A DNA stretch of 34,650 nt from Fidelibacterota bacterium (lineage in GTDB: Bacteria > Fidelibacterota > Marinisomatia > SCGC-AAA003-L08 > D37C17): assembly GCA_030748955.1 (NCBI GenBank), contig JASMKZ010000012.1, forward strand, positions 1 to 34,650, given 5' to 3'. A program made the translations under genes and the position numbers. Shown one piece after another: positions 17,162 through 25,301 of the stretch. Position 1 is the first letter of the stretch; each line of letters opens with the position of its first letter. The notes below the pieces were generated by a model. That model made no database searches, was not told the origin of the DNA, and was given only the letters and a program-made list of their open reading frames with translations.

Positions 17162-17353
17162 ATGGCAAAAATATGTGAAATCTGTGGAAAAAAACCAATT
17201 GTAGGAAATAATGTGAGTCACTCACATCATAAAACTCGTCGACGCTGGTTGCCTAACCTGCAACGAGTCCAGGCAATGATTGATGGTACCAAAAAAAGGA
17301 TTAAGGTATGTACCAATTGCTTGAAATCAGGAAAGGTCTTAAAAGCTATTTAA
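17162..17353 (+). CDS. rpmB: Large ribosomal subunit protein bL28 (zinc-binding form)
   Basis: The 63-residue protein starts [20 protein letters not shown], with the bL28 segment [16 protein letters not shown] and C-terminal [14 protein letters not shown]. Two CxxC pairs (Cys5/Cys8 and Cys50/Cys53) show it is the zinc-ribbon C+ form; bacteria that also keep a cysteine-free copy often switch between them under zinc limitation. It has a clear Shine-Dalgarno (AAGGA, about 17148-17152) nine nt upstream, plus its own terminator, so it may be transcribed separately. rpmG, its frequent partner, is not next to it. Confidence 0.97.
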   Translation: MAKICEICGKKPIVGNNVSHSHHKTRRRWLPNLQRVQAMIDGTKKRIKVCTNCLKSGKVLKAI

Positions 17354-17376
17354 TAGCAGATACATTTTCTAAGTTT

Positions 17377-17404
17377 AAAAACCTCCTATTTTGGAGGTTT
17401 TTTT
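17377..17404 (+). terminator. Rho-independent terminator after rpmB
   Basis: The stem AAAAACCTCC/GGAGGTTTTT (about 17377-17386 with 17393-17402) encloses the loop TATTTT and ends in a T tract to 17404. It lies 24 nt after the rpmB stop. Confidence 0.85.
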
Positions 17405-17439
17405 ATTGAGAGATATTTTATTTTCTTCAATTACCCATA

Positions 17440-17473
17440 AATAAAAGCCTCTCATTTCTGAGAGGCTTTTATT
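17440..17473. terminator. Bidirectional terminator between rpmB and ftsZ
   Basis: A perfect 15-bp inverted repeat (17440-17454 with 17459-17473, core AAAAGCCTCTCA) has a 4-nt loop, TTTC on the plus strand and GAAA, a GNRA tetraloop, on the minus strand. AT-rich arms give T-rich ends on both strands. It lies between convergent genes and most likely ends the minus-strand dcw transcript and backs up the rpmB terminator. A second 8-bp hairpin (17490-17497 with 17504-17511) without a T tract lies closer to ftsZ. Confidence 0.75.
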
Positions 17474-17556
17474 GGTATCTAACAATTATTGAGGGGAGAG
17501 TATTCCCCTCACTCTATTTGGCAGTCCGTTATTGTTCTGGAAAACTACTGCCGGAT

Positions 17557-18765
17557 TTATTCTTGACGATTACGAATAAATGCTGGTACGTCCAGGTCAT
17601 CCCCAAAGGTAATTACTGGTCCTTCTGTTGTTGTTTCTTCCTGCGTATCATCTTCTTTGAACAGAGAAGGATTATTGTCTGATTCATCCATCTTTACGGG
17701 TGTATCTTGTGCCAATATATGATTTTCATTGGCATTATTATCAACCCGAGGCAGGGTGAAATCAGGTTTAGCTGTATGGGGAATAGAATTATATTCCCGT
17801 TTTGTGTCGCCATTTAATCCGGTAGCAATCACCGTTACCCTAACTTCATCGGTAAGAGTTTTGTCTAATACACATCCCAGAATGACATTGGCATCAGCAC
17901 CAGCTTCTTCATAAATAATGCTAGAGGCATCATTCAGCTCATGAATAGTCATATTATCCGGCCCGGTGATGTTTACCAATAATCCCTGTGATCCGGTAAT
18001 ACTGGCATCCTGGAGCAGGGGAGAATTGATTGCCTGTTGTGCTGCTAAAATTGCCCGTTCTTCTCCATGTGCAATACCTGTACCCATAATAGCATCACCC
18101 ATATTCTCCATAACCGTTTTCACATCAGCAAAATCAAGATTAATCAACCCCGGAATGTTAATAAGGTCAGAAATTCCCTTGGTCGCCTGATGCAGTACTG
18201 AATCCGCTAATTTAAAAGATTCCGTAACGGTTGTATTTTCATCGGTAATTTCCAGTAGTGTTTCATTTGGAATTGCCAGAAGGGTATCACAATTCTTTTT
18301 CATTTCTTCAATGCCTGCCAATGCCCGTTTGTGGCGTTTAGGCCCTTCAAAGGCAAATGGCTTGGTTACAATACCTACTGTGAGAGCACCCAATTCTTTT
18401 GCAATTTTAGCAATTGCAGGAGCAGCTCCGCTTCCAGTACCACCTCCCATGCCAGCAGTAATAAATACCATATCAGAATTTTCCAATGTGCTGGTGATAA
18501 CTTCTTTATTTTCTTCCACAGCTTGCTGCCCGATTTCAGCATTGGCACCAGCCCCCAGCCCTTTTGTCAGTTCTTTTCCTATTTGGAGTTTTGTTTGAGA
18601 ATTATTATTCTCTAGATCTTGCGCATCGGTATTCACAGCAATAAAATCTACTGAATTCATACCACCCTCTATCATCCGGTTCAGGGCATTTCCACCACCC
18701 CCGCCAACACCAACTACTATTATCTTTGCTTTTTGTTCTTTCAGATCAACAGGTTCAAATAACAT
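17557..18765 (-). CDS. ftsZ: Cell division protein FtsZ
   Basis: FtsZ is the tubulin-like GTPase that forms the Z-ring. The nucleotide-binding glycine loop VGVGGGGGNALNRM is at residues 18-31, the tubulin signature GGGTGSG at 107-113, and the T7 loop NLDFADVK at 209-216 carries the catalytic Asp211 and Asp214. The conserved partner-binding tail is DLDVPAFIRNRQ at the extreme C-terminus (about 390-401), after an acidic, Thr/Asp/Glu-rich linker of ~70 residues. The length of 402 is normal. It is the last gene of the dcw cluster, 25 nt after ftsA, and has its own strong ribosome site, fitting the need for many copies. Confidence 0.98.
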   Translation of the reverse strand: MLFEPVDLKEQKAKIIVVGVGGGGGNALNRMIEGGMNSVDFIAVNTDAQDLENNNSQTKLQIGKELTKGLGAGANAEIGQQAVEENKEVITSTLENSDMVFITAGMGGGTGSGAAPAIAKIAKELGALTVGIVTKPFAFEGPKRHKRALAGIEEMKKNCDTLLAIPNETLLEITDENTTVTESFKLADSVLHQATKGISDLINIPGLINLDFADVKTVMENMGDAIMGTGIAHGEERAILAAQQAINSPLLQDASITGSQGLLVNITGPDNMTIHELNDASSIIYEEAGADANVILGCVLDKTLTDEVRVTVIATGLNGDTKREYNSIPHTAKPDFTLPRVDNNANENHILAQDTPVKMDESDNNPSLFKEDDTQEETTTEGPVITFGDDLDVPAFIRNRQE

Positions 18766-18771
18766 GTCTTA

Positions 18772-18777
18772 CTCCTT
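18772..18777 (-). promoter_or_regulatory. Strong Shine-Dalgarno site of ftsZ
   Basis: The minus strand reads AAGGAG six nt before the ftsZ ATG at 18765. This is the clearest ribosome site in the dcw cluster and confirms the chosen start. Confidence 0.85.
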
Positions 18778-18790
18778 TTTTTGTTTATTG

Positions 18791-20053
18791 TTAGTACCAA
18801 GTTTTTATCCAGTCACCCATTTTTGTAAATGAGCGTTTAAAAATTGAATTTATATCAATGGAATCGCCATATTCCAATTCTGACCAATTTTGCCTTCCGT
18901 AATTAATGAGCCCAACAGCAGTAGAATAGCGTGGATTATTCACTTTTTCAGATACACCTCCGGTTAATTGAGGCTGCCCCACTTTAATATGTTGTTGAAA
19001 AATTTCCTGTGCTAAATCGATAACATGTTCCAATTTGGAACCTCCGCCAGTAAGAACAATGCCGAAGGTATAGTCACCGGGATAATCAGATTTACGAAGT
19101 TCATTCTTTACCAGTCGGAATATTTCATCCATACGGGGTTCAATGATGCCTGCCAAATTTTTTCGGGAAATTGTTTTAGAATCACGGCCATTGGTTCCGG
19201 TGATATTTATATTTTCTTCGGGATCTGCTAAGGCAGATTTTGCCGAACCGTACTGACATTTTAATTGTTCTGCCTGCTCTAGGGTTGTTTGTACGCCATA
19301 GGCGATATCGTAAGTTATATTACTACCACCCAAAGGAACTGTGCCTGCATGTAATACACCACCCTCGTGATACATAATAACATCAGTAGTTCCACCGCCA
19401 ATATCAACCAGGATAACTCCTAATTTTCGTTCATTTTCATCTAACACGGAATGAGCAGATGCCAAGGGTTCAAGTACAAATTCAACTACATCAACGCCGG
19501 ATTTTTCCATGCAGGTTTGAAGGTCTTTTTCTACATTGATGGCAGAGGTTACCAAATGCACTTTGGCTTCTAATCGATGCCCTGCCAACCCTAATGGATT
19601 TTTTATCCCACTACGGTCATCCACTTTAAAGTCACGTGAAAGCACATGTAGTATGCGTCTATCTGGGGATAGGTTTATAGATTGGGCATGGTCTAAAACT
19701 CGTTGGACATCATTCTGAGTAATTTCCTGCCCAACCGGTTGTCGATTGCTACCTTTACTTACAGTGATGACACCTGAGTAATTGATGCCTCGAATATGAT
19801 CTCCGGTTATACCTACAAATGCACCATTAACTTCAACATCTGCCTGACGTTCCGCCATAGAAAGGGCTTGAGTTAGTGAGTTCACCGTTTTGTTCATATT
19901 TACCACAATACCCTTTTTTAATCCATCAGATGGAGCTTCGCCAACACCCAGAATATTAATGGAATTATCAGATTTATTCCATTCGGCAATGACCACAGCA
20001 ATTTTTGTTGTGCCTATATCAATTCCGCTGATTATTTGTTTTTCTTCCACCAT
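18791..20053 (-). CDS. ftsA: Cell division protein FtsA
   Basis: FtsA is the actin-like ATPase that tethers FtsZ to the membrane. The phosphate-1 motif GIDIGTTK is at the N-terminus, phosphate-2 VDIGGGTTD near 217-225, and the adenosine motif LTGGGSKLEH near 350. The 1C-type insertion (residues ~85-165) includes VGITGDHIRGINYSG. The C-terminal amphipathic helix FKRSFTKMGDWIKTWY matches the usual membrane-targeting sequence. The 420-residue length is typical. It overlaps the ftsQ stop by one base (TAATG) and precedes ftsZ by 25 nt. Confidence 0.97.
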   Translation of the reverse strand: MVEEKQIISGIDIGTTKIAVVIAEWNKSDNSINILGVGEAPSDGLKKGIVVNMNKTVNSLTQALSMAERQADVEVNGAFVGITGDHIRGINYSGVITVSKGSNRQPVGQEITQNDVQRVLDHAQSINLSPDRRILHVLSRDFKVDDRSGIKNPLGLAGHRLEAKVHLVTSAINVEKDLQTCMEKSGVDVVEFVLEPLASAHSVLDENERKLGVILVDIGGGTTDVIMYHEGGVLHAGTVPLGGSNITYDIAYGVQTTLEQAEQLKCQYGSAKSALADPEENINITGTNGRDSKTISRKNLAGIIEPRMDEIFRLVKNELRKSDYPGDYTFGIVLTGGGSKLEHVIDLAQEIFQQHIKVGQPQLTGGVSEKVNNPRYSTAVGLINYGRQNWSELEYGDSIDINSIFKRSFTKMGDWIKTWY

Positions 20054-20799
20054 TATCCTTTTTGATATTTTTCTTTTACTACTACTTGCTTAGTAACTCT
20101 TAAATCAATGTATGAATAGTCTCCCAGCTGTCTGTCAGGGTAAACAGTTTTCTCAAAATATTTCAAGATATTTAGCTGTGATTGTAAATCATTTGCTGTT
20201 GTAAATATTCGCGTTTTACTATCACTATAAAATGTCCAATTTTCATCACTAATGATAACCTCACTTAATTGGTCATAAAATTGCGGGTAATCTTTTAACA
20301 AAAATTTGAAAAGGTCTGCAATTTCATCTGTTAATCCAGAATCATAATTTGTATCTTCTGAAATGTTAATAATTGGAACTGGATAAAAACTGATGGCCTT
20401 TCTTTGAGCAGGGAGGAGCAGACCTTCTTTATCCATCAAAAAGTTTTCATTTTCTAAGGTGATGAGTAAAATTGGTTTTCTCTCAATTATTTGAACCATC
20501 ACAGTGTTGGGGAGGATTCTGCTTACTTGTACACATTCAATAAAATCGAGCAAAGATATTTCACTTTGTATTTCATCCAGTTTAATAGAGAAATAGGCTT
20601 CTGATATAAATGGCTGTAGTTGTTTTTGAATTTGAGCATCAGTTACAAATTGATTGCCCTTTATTTTAACTTCAAATGTATCGAATAGTCCAATATGGTT
20701 GGAATAGCCATTGATAAGTACACCAACAAGCACAATAAATACTATACTGGAAACAGCTTTCAATATTTTAACAATCACTTTTTTTTGTTTTTTACGCAT
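20053..20799 (-). CDS. ftsQ: Cell division protein FtsQ (POTRA domain)
   Basis: FtsQ is a bitopic divisome protein linking early and late components. A lysine-rich cytoplasmic tail (MRKKQKKVIVKI) precedes one transmembrane helix (about 14-31, VSSIVFIVLVGVLING). The POTRA domain (~38-108) starts with FDTFEVKIKGNQFVTDAQIQKQL and contains VSRILPNTVMVQIIERKP, the FtsQ/DivIB signature, and a FtsQ-like C-terminal beta domain follows. At 248 residues it is normal. Its ATG lies within the end of murB (8-nt overlap) and has a GGGAG ribosome site there. It also overlaps ftsA by one base. Confidence 0.92.
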   Translation of the reverse strand: MRKKQKKVIVKILKAVSSIVFIVLVGVLINGYSNHIGLFDTFEVKIKGNQFVTDAQIQKQLQPFISEAYFSIKLDEIQSEISLLDFIECVQVSRILPNTVMVQIIERKPILLITLENENFLMDKEGLLLPAQRKAISFYPVPIINISEDTNYDSGLTDEIADLFKFLLKDYPQFYDQLSEVIISDENWTFYSDSKTRIFTTANDLQSQLNILKYFEKTVYPDRQLGDYSYIDLRVTKQVVVKEKYQKG

Positions 20800-21733
20800 A
20801 ATAAACTCCCTTGGTCATTGATTGTGGAAAACCAATGAGTTTCACTTCTAGTTCTAAATTAATATTAAACTTTTTAATCACATACTTTTTAGCCAGCTTT
20901 ATAAGATGCAAGACATCAGCGGCTGTTGCATTGTCCATATTCACAATAAAGTTGGCATGTTTTTCAGAGATGGCTGCACCGCCCTTTTTCGTTCCTTTTA
21001 AACCAGCCTTATCAATAAGGTAGCCTGCTGCTAACGTATCAGATGGATTTTTAAATATACTTCCCGCTGATCTGAATTTTAGGGGTTGATTAGATTTTCT
21101 TCCATCTGAAGCTATCTTTCTATCTTGTAGTATCTGGTGGGGTTTTCCTTTTTTACATTTGAACGTTGCATCCAAAAGTATTTCATTTTTAGGAAATGTT
21201 GAATGACGATATGAAAATTCTATCTCCCCTCTGGTATAAGATTTAATATTTCCTTCTAAAGTCATCGTTTTGGCTTCTTCAAAATATTTTGATATTTCAC
21301 TGCCAAATGCTCCGGCATTCATAATAAGAGCACCTCCAACCGTTCCCGGAACTCCAATAAGGCTTTCTAATCCGCCTATTTCTGCTGCCATTGCCTGTTT
21401 TACCATAGTACCCAGCATGACACCTGCTTCCACAATAATCATTGAATTTTGCTTTATACTGATATTTTTAAAAGATTTCTTCAAGGAGATAACTATTCCA
21501 TCGAATCCCTTATCACACACCAATACATTTGAACCGGAACCAATAAAGATGGCAGATATATTTTTTTCAGAGGCATAAGTAAGCAATATAGATAATTCTT
21601 CCCGACTTTCCGGAAAAACCATACAGGCCGCAGGACCTCCAATACCGAAGGTGGTGTGCTTGGCTAAGGGTTCGCCAAATGTCATTTCAGATGTAAGCAT
21701 ATTACGAATGTCTTTCTTCTGTTTTTGGTTCAA
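20792..21733 (-). CDS. murB: UDP-N-acetylenolpyruvoylglucosamine reductase MurB
   Basis: MurB reduces UDP-GlcNAc-enolpyruvate to UDP-MurNAc with NADPH and FAD. The FAD-binding motifs are TTFGIGGPA and IFIGSGSNVLV near 60-72, then GLESLIGVPGTVGGAL with MNAGAFGSEI, EFSYRHSTF with the active Arg, and SAGSIFKNP with the catalytic Ser. A C-terminal Glu is in LELEVKLIG. SAGSIFKNP and the 313-residue length point to the type II form lacking the ~50-residue type I insertion. The longest reading starts at TTG 21733, which overlaps the murC stop by four nt (TTGA); an in-frame ATG at 21700 (MLTSEMTFGE) is the alternative. Confidence 0.96.
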   Translation of the reverse strand: MNQKQKKDIRNMLTSEMTFGEPLAKHTTFGIGGPAACMVFPESREELSILLTYASEKNISAIFIGSGSNVLVCDKGFDGIVISLKKSFKNISIKQNSMIIVEAGVMLGTMVKQAMAAEIGGLESLIGVPGTVGGALIMNAGAFGSEISKYFEEAKTMTLEGNIKSYTRGEIEFSYRHSTFPKNEILLDATFKCKKGKPHQILQDRKIASDGRKSNQPLKFRSAGSIFKNPSDTLAAGYLIDKAGLKGTKKGGAAISEKHANFIVNMDNATAADVLHLIKLAKKYVIKKFNINLELEVKLIGFPQSMTKGVYYA

Positions 21734-23106
21734 TTTTGTATTGCCTCATAAATCCCTTCACATTGACGCCAAATATTCCCGGCGCCCATGGTTATAATTA
21801 TATCATCCGCTTGTGCAATTTCTTTTAGTCGAGTTGGAATGTTGGTTTGATCCATAATTAACTCCACATGCTTATGCCCAAGCTGCTTTGCCTCATCAGT
21901 AATAATTTGAGCAGTAATACCATCAATTGGGTTTTCTCGCGCCTGATAAATAGCTGTTACAATGAGTATATCTGCCTGCAAAAATGCTTTTGCAAAATCG
22001 TGATAAAAATCTCGAGTGCGGGTAAATAAATGAGGCTGAAAAATTGCTATTACACGTTTATTCCAACCAGTTTTAGCAGCTTTCAATGTGGCAGATACTT
22101 CCGATGGATGATGGGCGTAATCATCAACAATCATAATATTGGTATCGGTGGTGGATTTAATATCAAACCTGCGGCGTACCCCTGTATATTGATCCAATCC
22201 TGCTTGAATTTTATCAAAAGGGGTATCCAATTCCAATGCCAGTACAGCCGCACCCAGTGCATTAGCTACATTGTGCTCACCGGGGACATGTACCGTTAAT
22301 TCTCCTAACGGATCACCATGAACTGAGAGAGTGAAAGTTGAATGGTTATTTTCGAATTGTAAATTAGAAGCCTGAATTTCAGCATCTTTATGAATTCCAA
22401 AAGTTACAACGGGTCTTTTGATATTGGCTATAATGGAAGCCGCATTCTCGTTATCAATACATACCCCTACTTTCCCGTAAAAGGGAACGGCATTGGCAAA
22501 TTGAGTAAATGCCATTTGAAGGTCTTCCAGATTTTCGTAACAGTCTAAATGTTCTAAATCTAAATTTGTAATGAGCCCCATAGTTGGCTGCAGCGTGAGA
22601 AAGCTACGATCAAATTCATCTGCTTCAACCACAATCACGTCACCACTGCCGGAAATAGTGTTACTTTGGAATTTATTCACTATACCCCCAATTACCATAG
22701 TAGGGTTAAAATCTGCAGATGTTAAAATTGCTCCCAGCATTGAACAGGTTGAGGTTTTGCCATGGGTACCAGCAATGGCAATACTGATTGGTTTTACTTT
22801 CAATAGTTCAGCAAGCATTTCTGCTCGGCGTATTACCGGTACCTTTTTGCTTTCTGCAGTTACTATTTCAGGGTTGTCTTTCTGAACAGCAGAGGAGTAT
22901 ACAACCACGTCGGCACCATTTACATTTTCTCCAGAATGACCTTCGGATATACGTAACCCCAGAGATTGCAAATTATCGGTTCGTTCAGAACTGTTTTGAT
23001 CTGACCCGCTTATAGTAAACCCAAGTTTATGAAGGAGCTCAGCCATACCGCTCATACCAATTCCGCCAATACCTACAAAATGTATATGATTTGTTTTCCC
23101 AAACAT
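21730..23106 (-). CDS. murC: UDP-N-acetylmuramate-L-alanine ligase MurC
   Basis: MurC adds L-Ala to UDP-MurNAc, the first ligase step of the Mur pathway. The N-terminal Rossmann motif FVGIGGIGMSGMAELL is followed by the P-loop AIAGTHGKTSTCSM near 110-122, EADEFDRSFL, the conserved NLDLEHLDCY and DDYAHHPSEV with FQPHLFTRTRDF. All are hallmark MurC features (His-His-Pro and Arg-Thr). The 458-residue length is normal. ATG 23106 overlaps the murG stop by one base and its own stop overlaps murB. Confidence 0.97.
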   Translation of the reverse strand: MFGKTNHIHFVGIGGIGMSGMAELLHKLGFTISGSDQNSSERTDNLQSLGLRISEGHSGENVNGADVVVYSSAVQKDNPEIVTAESKKVPVIRRAEMLAELLKVKPISIAIAGTHGKTSTCSMLGAILTSADFNPTMVIGGIVNKFQSNTISGSGDVIVVEADEFDRSFLTLQPTMGLITNLDLEHLDCYENLEDLQMAFTQFANAVPFYGKVGVCIDNENAASIIANIKRPVVTFGIHKDAEIQASNLQFENNHSTFTLSVHGDPLGELTVHVPGEHNVANALGAAVLALELDTPFDKIQAGLDQYTGVRRRFDIKSTTDTNIMIVDDYAHHPSEVSATLKAAKTGWNKRVIAIFQPHLFTRTRDFYHDFAKAFLQADILIVTAIYQARENPIDGITAQIITDEAKQLGHKHVELIMDQTNIPTRLKEIAQADDIIITMGAGNIWRQCEGIYEAIQN

Positions 23107-23699
23107 CAGCTAATTGCTATTTCCATGATAGTTGAAATAATATTTTCGGTAGCATCTGGAGCTGCCATTTGAATAGATTGTTCTTCCATTTTCTGAATCA
23201 TTTCTGGATGATTGAATAATTCCAATACGGTTGTTTCTAACTCACCGAAAGGCAGTGTTGACTGAGATAGCACCACGGCAGCACCAGAATTAGAAAATGC
23301 CTGAGCATTTTTTGTTTGGTGGTCTCCTGCTGAATGAGGAAAGGGCACCAACACCATGGCCTTGCCCATTAGAGACATTTCAGATAATGCCAATGCTCCT
23401 GCCCGGGAAACGATTAGGTCAGCAGCTGAGTACAATGCCCCCATATCATCTGAAAATGGTATTAAATGTACATCTGGTTCATTCACAGAATGGTGTAAGC
23501 GTTCATAATCATTTTTACCGCATTGCCAAAGTATTTGAATTCCGGATTCAGTATATTTTTTACATTCATTTTGAAAATGACGATTCAAAGGAACCGATCC
23601 CTGACTCCCACCTAGAATGGTTAATACCGGCTGGGAAGCATTGCAGCTAAATTTTTGTTTTGCCTGAGATTTATCCATTATTTGAATATCCTTCCGCAC
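23106..23699 (-). CDS. murG: MurG C-terminal half (frame-shifted from the N-terminal half)
   Basis: This 197-residue frame is the UDP-GlcNAc-binding C-terminal domain of MurG: PVLTILGGSQGSVPLNRHF, WQCGKNDYERL, FSDDMGALYSAADLIVSRAGALALSEM and FPHSAGDHQTKNAQAF are diagnostic. The first available start is GTG 23699, but that falls inside the conserved TGNPVRKDI segment, whose first residues are coded upstream in the same open frame. The real protein should therefore continue from the N-terminal half across the run of ten A (minus strand) at 23722-23731. On its own it would lack the acceptor domain. It overlaps murC by one base at the stop. Confidence 0.85.
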   Translation of the reverse strand: MRKDIQIMDKSQAKQKFSCNASQPVLTILGGSQGSVPLNRHFQNECKKYTESGIQILWQCGKNDYERLHHSVNEPDVHLIPFSDDMGALYSAADLIVSRAGALALSEMSLMGKAMVLVPFPHSAGDHQTKNAQAFSNSGAAVVLSQSTLPFGELETTVLELFNHPEMIQKMEEQSIQMAAPDATENIISTIMEIAIS

Positions 23700-24205
23700 T
23701 GGATTTCCAGTGAAAATTGGGTTTTTTTTTTCAAATGAGTTGCAGCATCGTCATAGGCAGTACAGATAGCATCCACTCGAGCAGCCAAATGCCGGGTAGT
23801 TATTCCCGGAAATGAATTTTGCTCCTGAATGACTGTTTTTATGCCCTTATGGATGGCAGCTAAAAGTGGTAAGCCAGATGAATACCCACCTGTGCCAATT
23901 ACCACATGGGGCTTAAAATTATGGAGTAATTTCCATGATTGAGAATAAGACTGTAAAAATCTAAATGGGAAAAGGATATTTTTAAAAATTGAATTCACAT
24001 TTAATTGTCGTTGAATTCCGCGAATATTCAGAAGTAATCCCTCATCACTATTAGTTGAAAATTGAGTAGCTTCAACTCCAAATTTTGATCCAATATATTT
24101 TACTTCTACTCCTTTTTGTAATAGGGCATCCCGAATGGCCATTGCTGGAAAGAAATGCCCACCAGTTCCACCACCTGTAACCACCATCCTTAAATTGTTA
24201 CTCAT
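23678..24205 (-). CDS. murG: MurG N-terminal half (frame-shifted from the C-terminal half)
   Basis: MurG transfers GlcNAc from UDP-GlcNAc to lipid I to make lipid II at the inner membrane face. This 175-residue frame is its N-terminal acceptor domain: VTGGGTGGHFFPAMAI, FGVEATQF, HVVIGTGGYSSGLPLL and QEQNSFPGITTRHLA are all MurG signatures. After ATHLKKK it leaves the family pattern and ends in the unrelated tail EIQCGRIFK. The -1 frame instead gives NPIFTGNPVRKD, the expected continuation into the C-terminal domain. It starts at ATG 24205, eight nt inside the end of ftsW. Confidence 0.85.
   Translation of the reverse strand: MSNNLRMVVTGGGTGGHFFPAMAIRDALLQKGVEVKYIGSKFGVEATQFSTNSDEGLLLNIRGIQRQLNVNSIFKNILFPFRFLQSYSQSWKLLHNFKPHVVIGTGGYSSGLPLLAAIHKGIKTVIQEQNSFPGITTRHLAARVDAICTAYDDAATHLKKKTQFSLEIQCGRIFK
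23697..23731 (-). other. Candidate -1 slippage site in murG: A10 run plus downstream hairpin
   Basis: On the minus strand a run of ten A (23722-23731) encodes LKKK in the N-terminal frame. A -1 shift, or one extra A, restores the MurG frame. Nine nt past the run a perfect hairpin CACTGG-AAAT-CCAGTG (23697-23712) is present. A slippery A-run with a nearby stem resembles bacterial frameshift signals such as the dnaX type, although no upstream Shine-Dalgarno-like stimulator is visible. The hairpin overlaps codons for the conserved TGNPV and may be a coincidence of coding. A simple homopolymer error is also possible. Confidence 0.4.
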
Positions 24206-25301
24206 AAGAGAATCCTCTATAATAGCTGTTGGTAACAGATTGTCCTTTTCGGGCGATATTCAGCAATATCCCCATTGATATAAATGTAAAGATGATATGT
24301 GAGCCGCCGTAACTGATAAAGGGCATTGGCAGGCCAGTTGTTGGAGCAAATCCGACTACGTATGCAGCATTCACCAAAAAATAAATCATTACTGAAATTA
24401 ATATTCCAAATGACAAAAACATGCTGAACAAATCAGGTGCTTCTCTTACCACAGTGAGTCCTTTTGTAAAGAGAAACCAAAAGAGTATAAATAATATGAA
24501 GATTCCGATGAACCCTAGTTCTTCACCAACAATAGGAAGGATGAAATCGGTATGTGCTTCAGGCAGAAATCCGTTTTTAATAATACTGTCTCCCAGTCCA
24601 CTTCCCAGCATTCCACCAGTCCCCAAAGCATTTATTGATTGAATTTTTTGTTTATCATTCCAATTTAAGAAGCGATCCATAGCATGGGGAGTACTCATTA
24701 TTTTTAAGATTAGCGCTACGACTCCTGCAATTGATAAACCTGTGAGATAACGCCAATCTGCACCGGCAATAAAGAGCATTACCATTATAATAATGGCAAT
24801 CATCATTGTGGTGCTGGTGTCAGGCTGAAAGAGAATCAATACCAAGGAGATGCCAAGAATTGGAGTGAATCGGATAAACAGAAATTTCCAATCTTTCAAA
24901 TATCTTTTATTTTTATCAATAAAAAAGGCAGTAAAAATGATTAGACTTACTCGAGCAAAATCTGAGGTGGTCATCCAGCTTCTTCCTCCCAAAACTAACC
25001 AGCGGGATGCAGGATTGCTGCCTTTAAAAAAATACCCCATTATCAAAACAATCCACGACAAAATAATAAGAACATAAGCCAACTCTTTTAAATAACGATA
25101 ACTCATTTGACTTAGAACAAACATGACAATTGCGCCAATAATGAGCCATTTAGTTTGACGAAGGAAGAAATGCATATAATCATCAAATTCATTCATGGCA
25201 TAGATGCTGCTGGCACTGTACATCATGACAATTCCAAAGCCTGAAAGTAATAAAATAGTACCTAAGATCAAGTAATCATTGGGATAAGAGCGAATATTCA
25301 A
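24198..25301 (-). CDS. ftsW: Peptidoglycan glycosyltransferase FtsW (SEDS family)
   Basis: FtsW is the septal SEDS polymerase working with FtsI. The 367-residue protein has about ten hydrophobic helices. Diagnostic stretches are IVMMYSASSIYAM in helix 1, ILFQPDTSTTMMIAI (with the PD-x(S/T) of the catalytic loop), GDSIIKNGFLPEAHTDFILPIVGEELGFIG and GLPMPFISYGGS near the C-terminus. It begins at TTG 25301, which overlaps the murD stop by 4 nt (TTGA), and ends inside murG. Pairing with murG, which makes the lipid II it polymerises, is the standard dcw order. Confidence 0.97.
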   Translation of the reverse strand: MNIRSYPNDYLILGTILLLSGFGIVMMYSASSIYAMNEFDDYMHFFLRQTKWLIIGAIVMFVLSQMSYRYLKELAYVLIILSWIVLIMGYFFKGSNPASRWLVLGGRSWMTTSDFARVSLIIFTAFFIDKNKRYLKDWKFLFIRFTPILGISLVLILFQPDTSTTMMIAIIIMVMLFIAGADWRYLTGLSIAGVVALILKIMSTPHAMDRFLNWNDKQKIQSINALGTGGMLGSGLGDSIIKNGFLPEAHTDFILPIVGEELGFIGIFILFILFWFLFTKGLTVVREAPDLFSMFLSFGILISVMIYFLVNAAYVVGFAPTTGLPMPFISYGGSHIIFTFISMGILLNIARKGQSVTNSYYRGFSYE

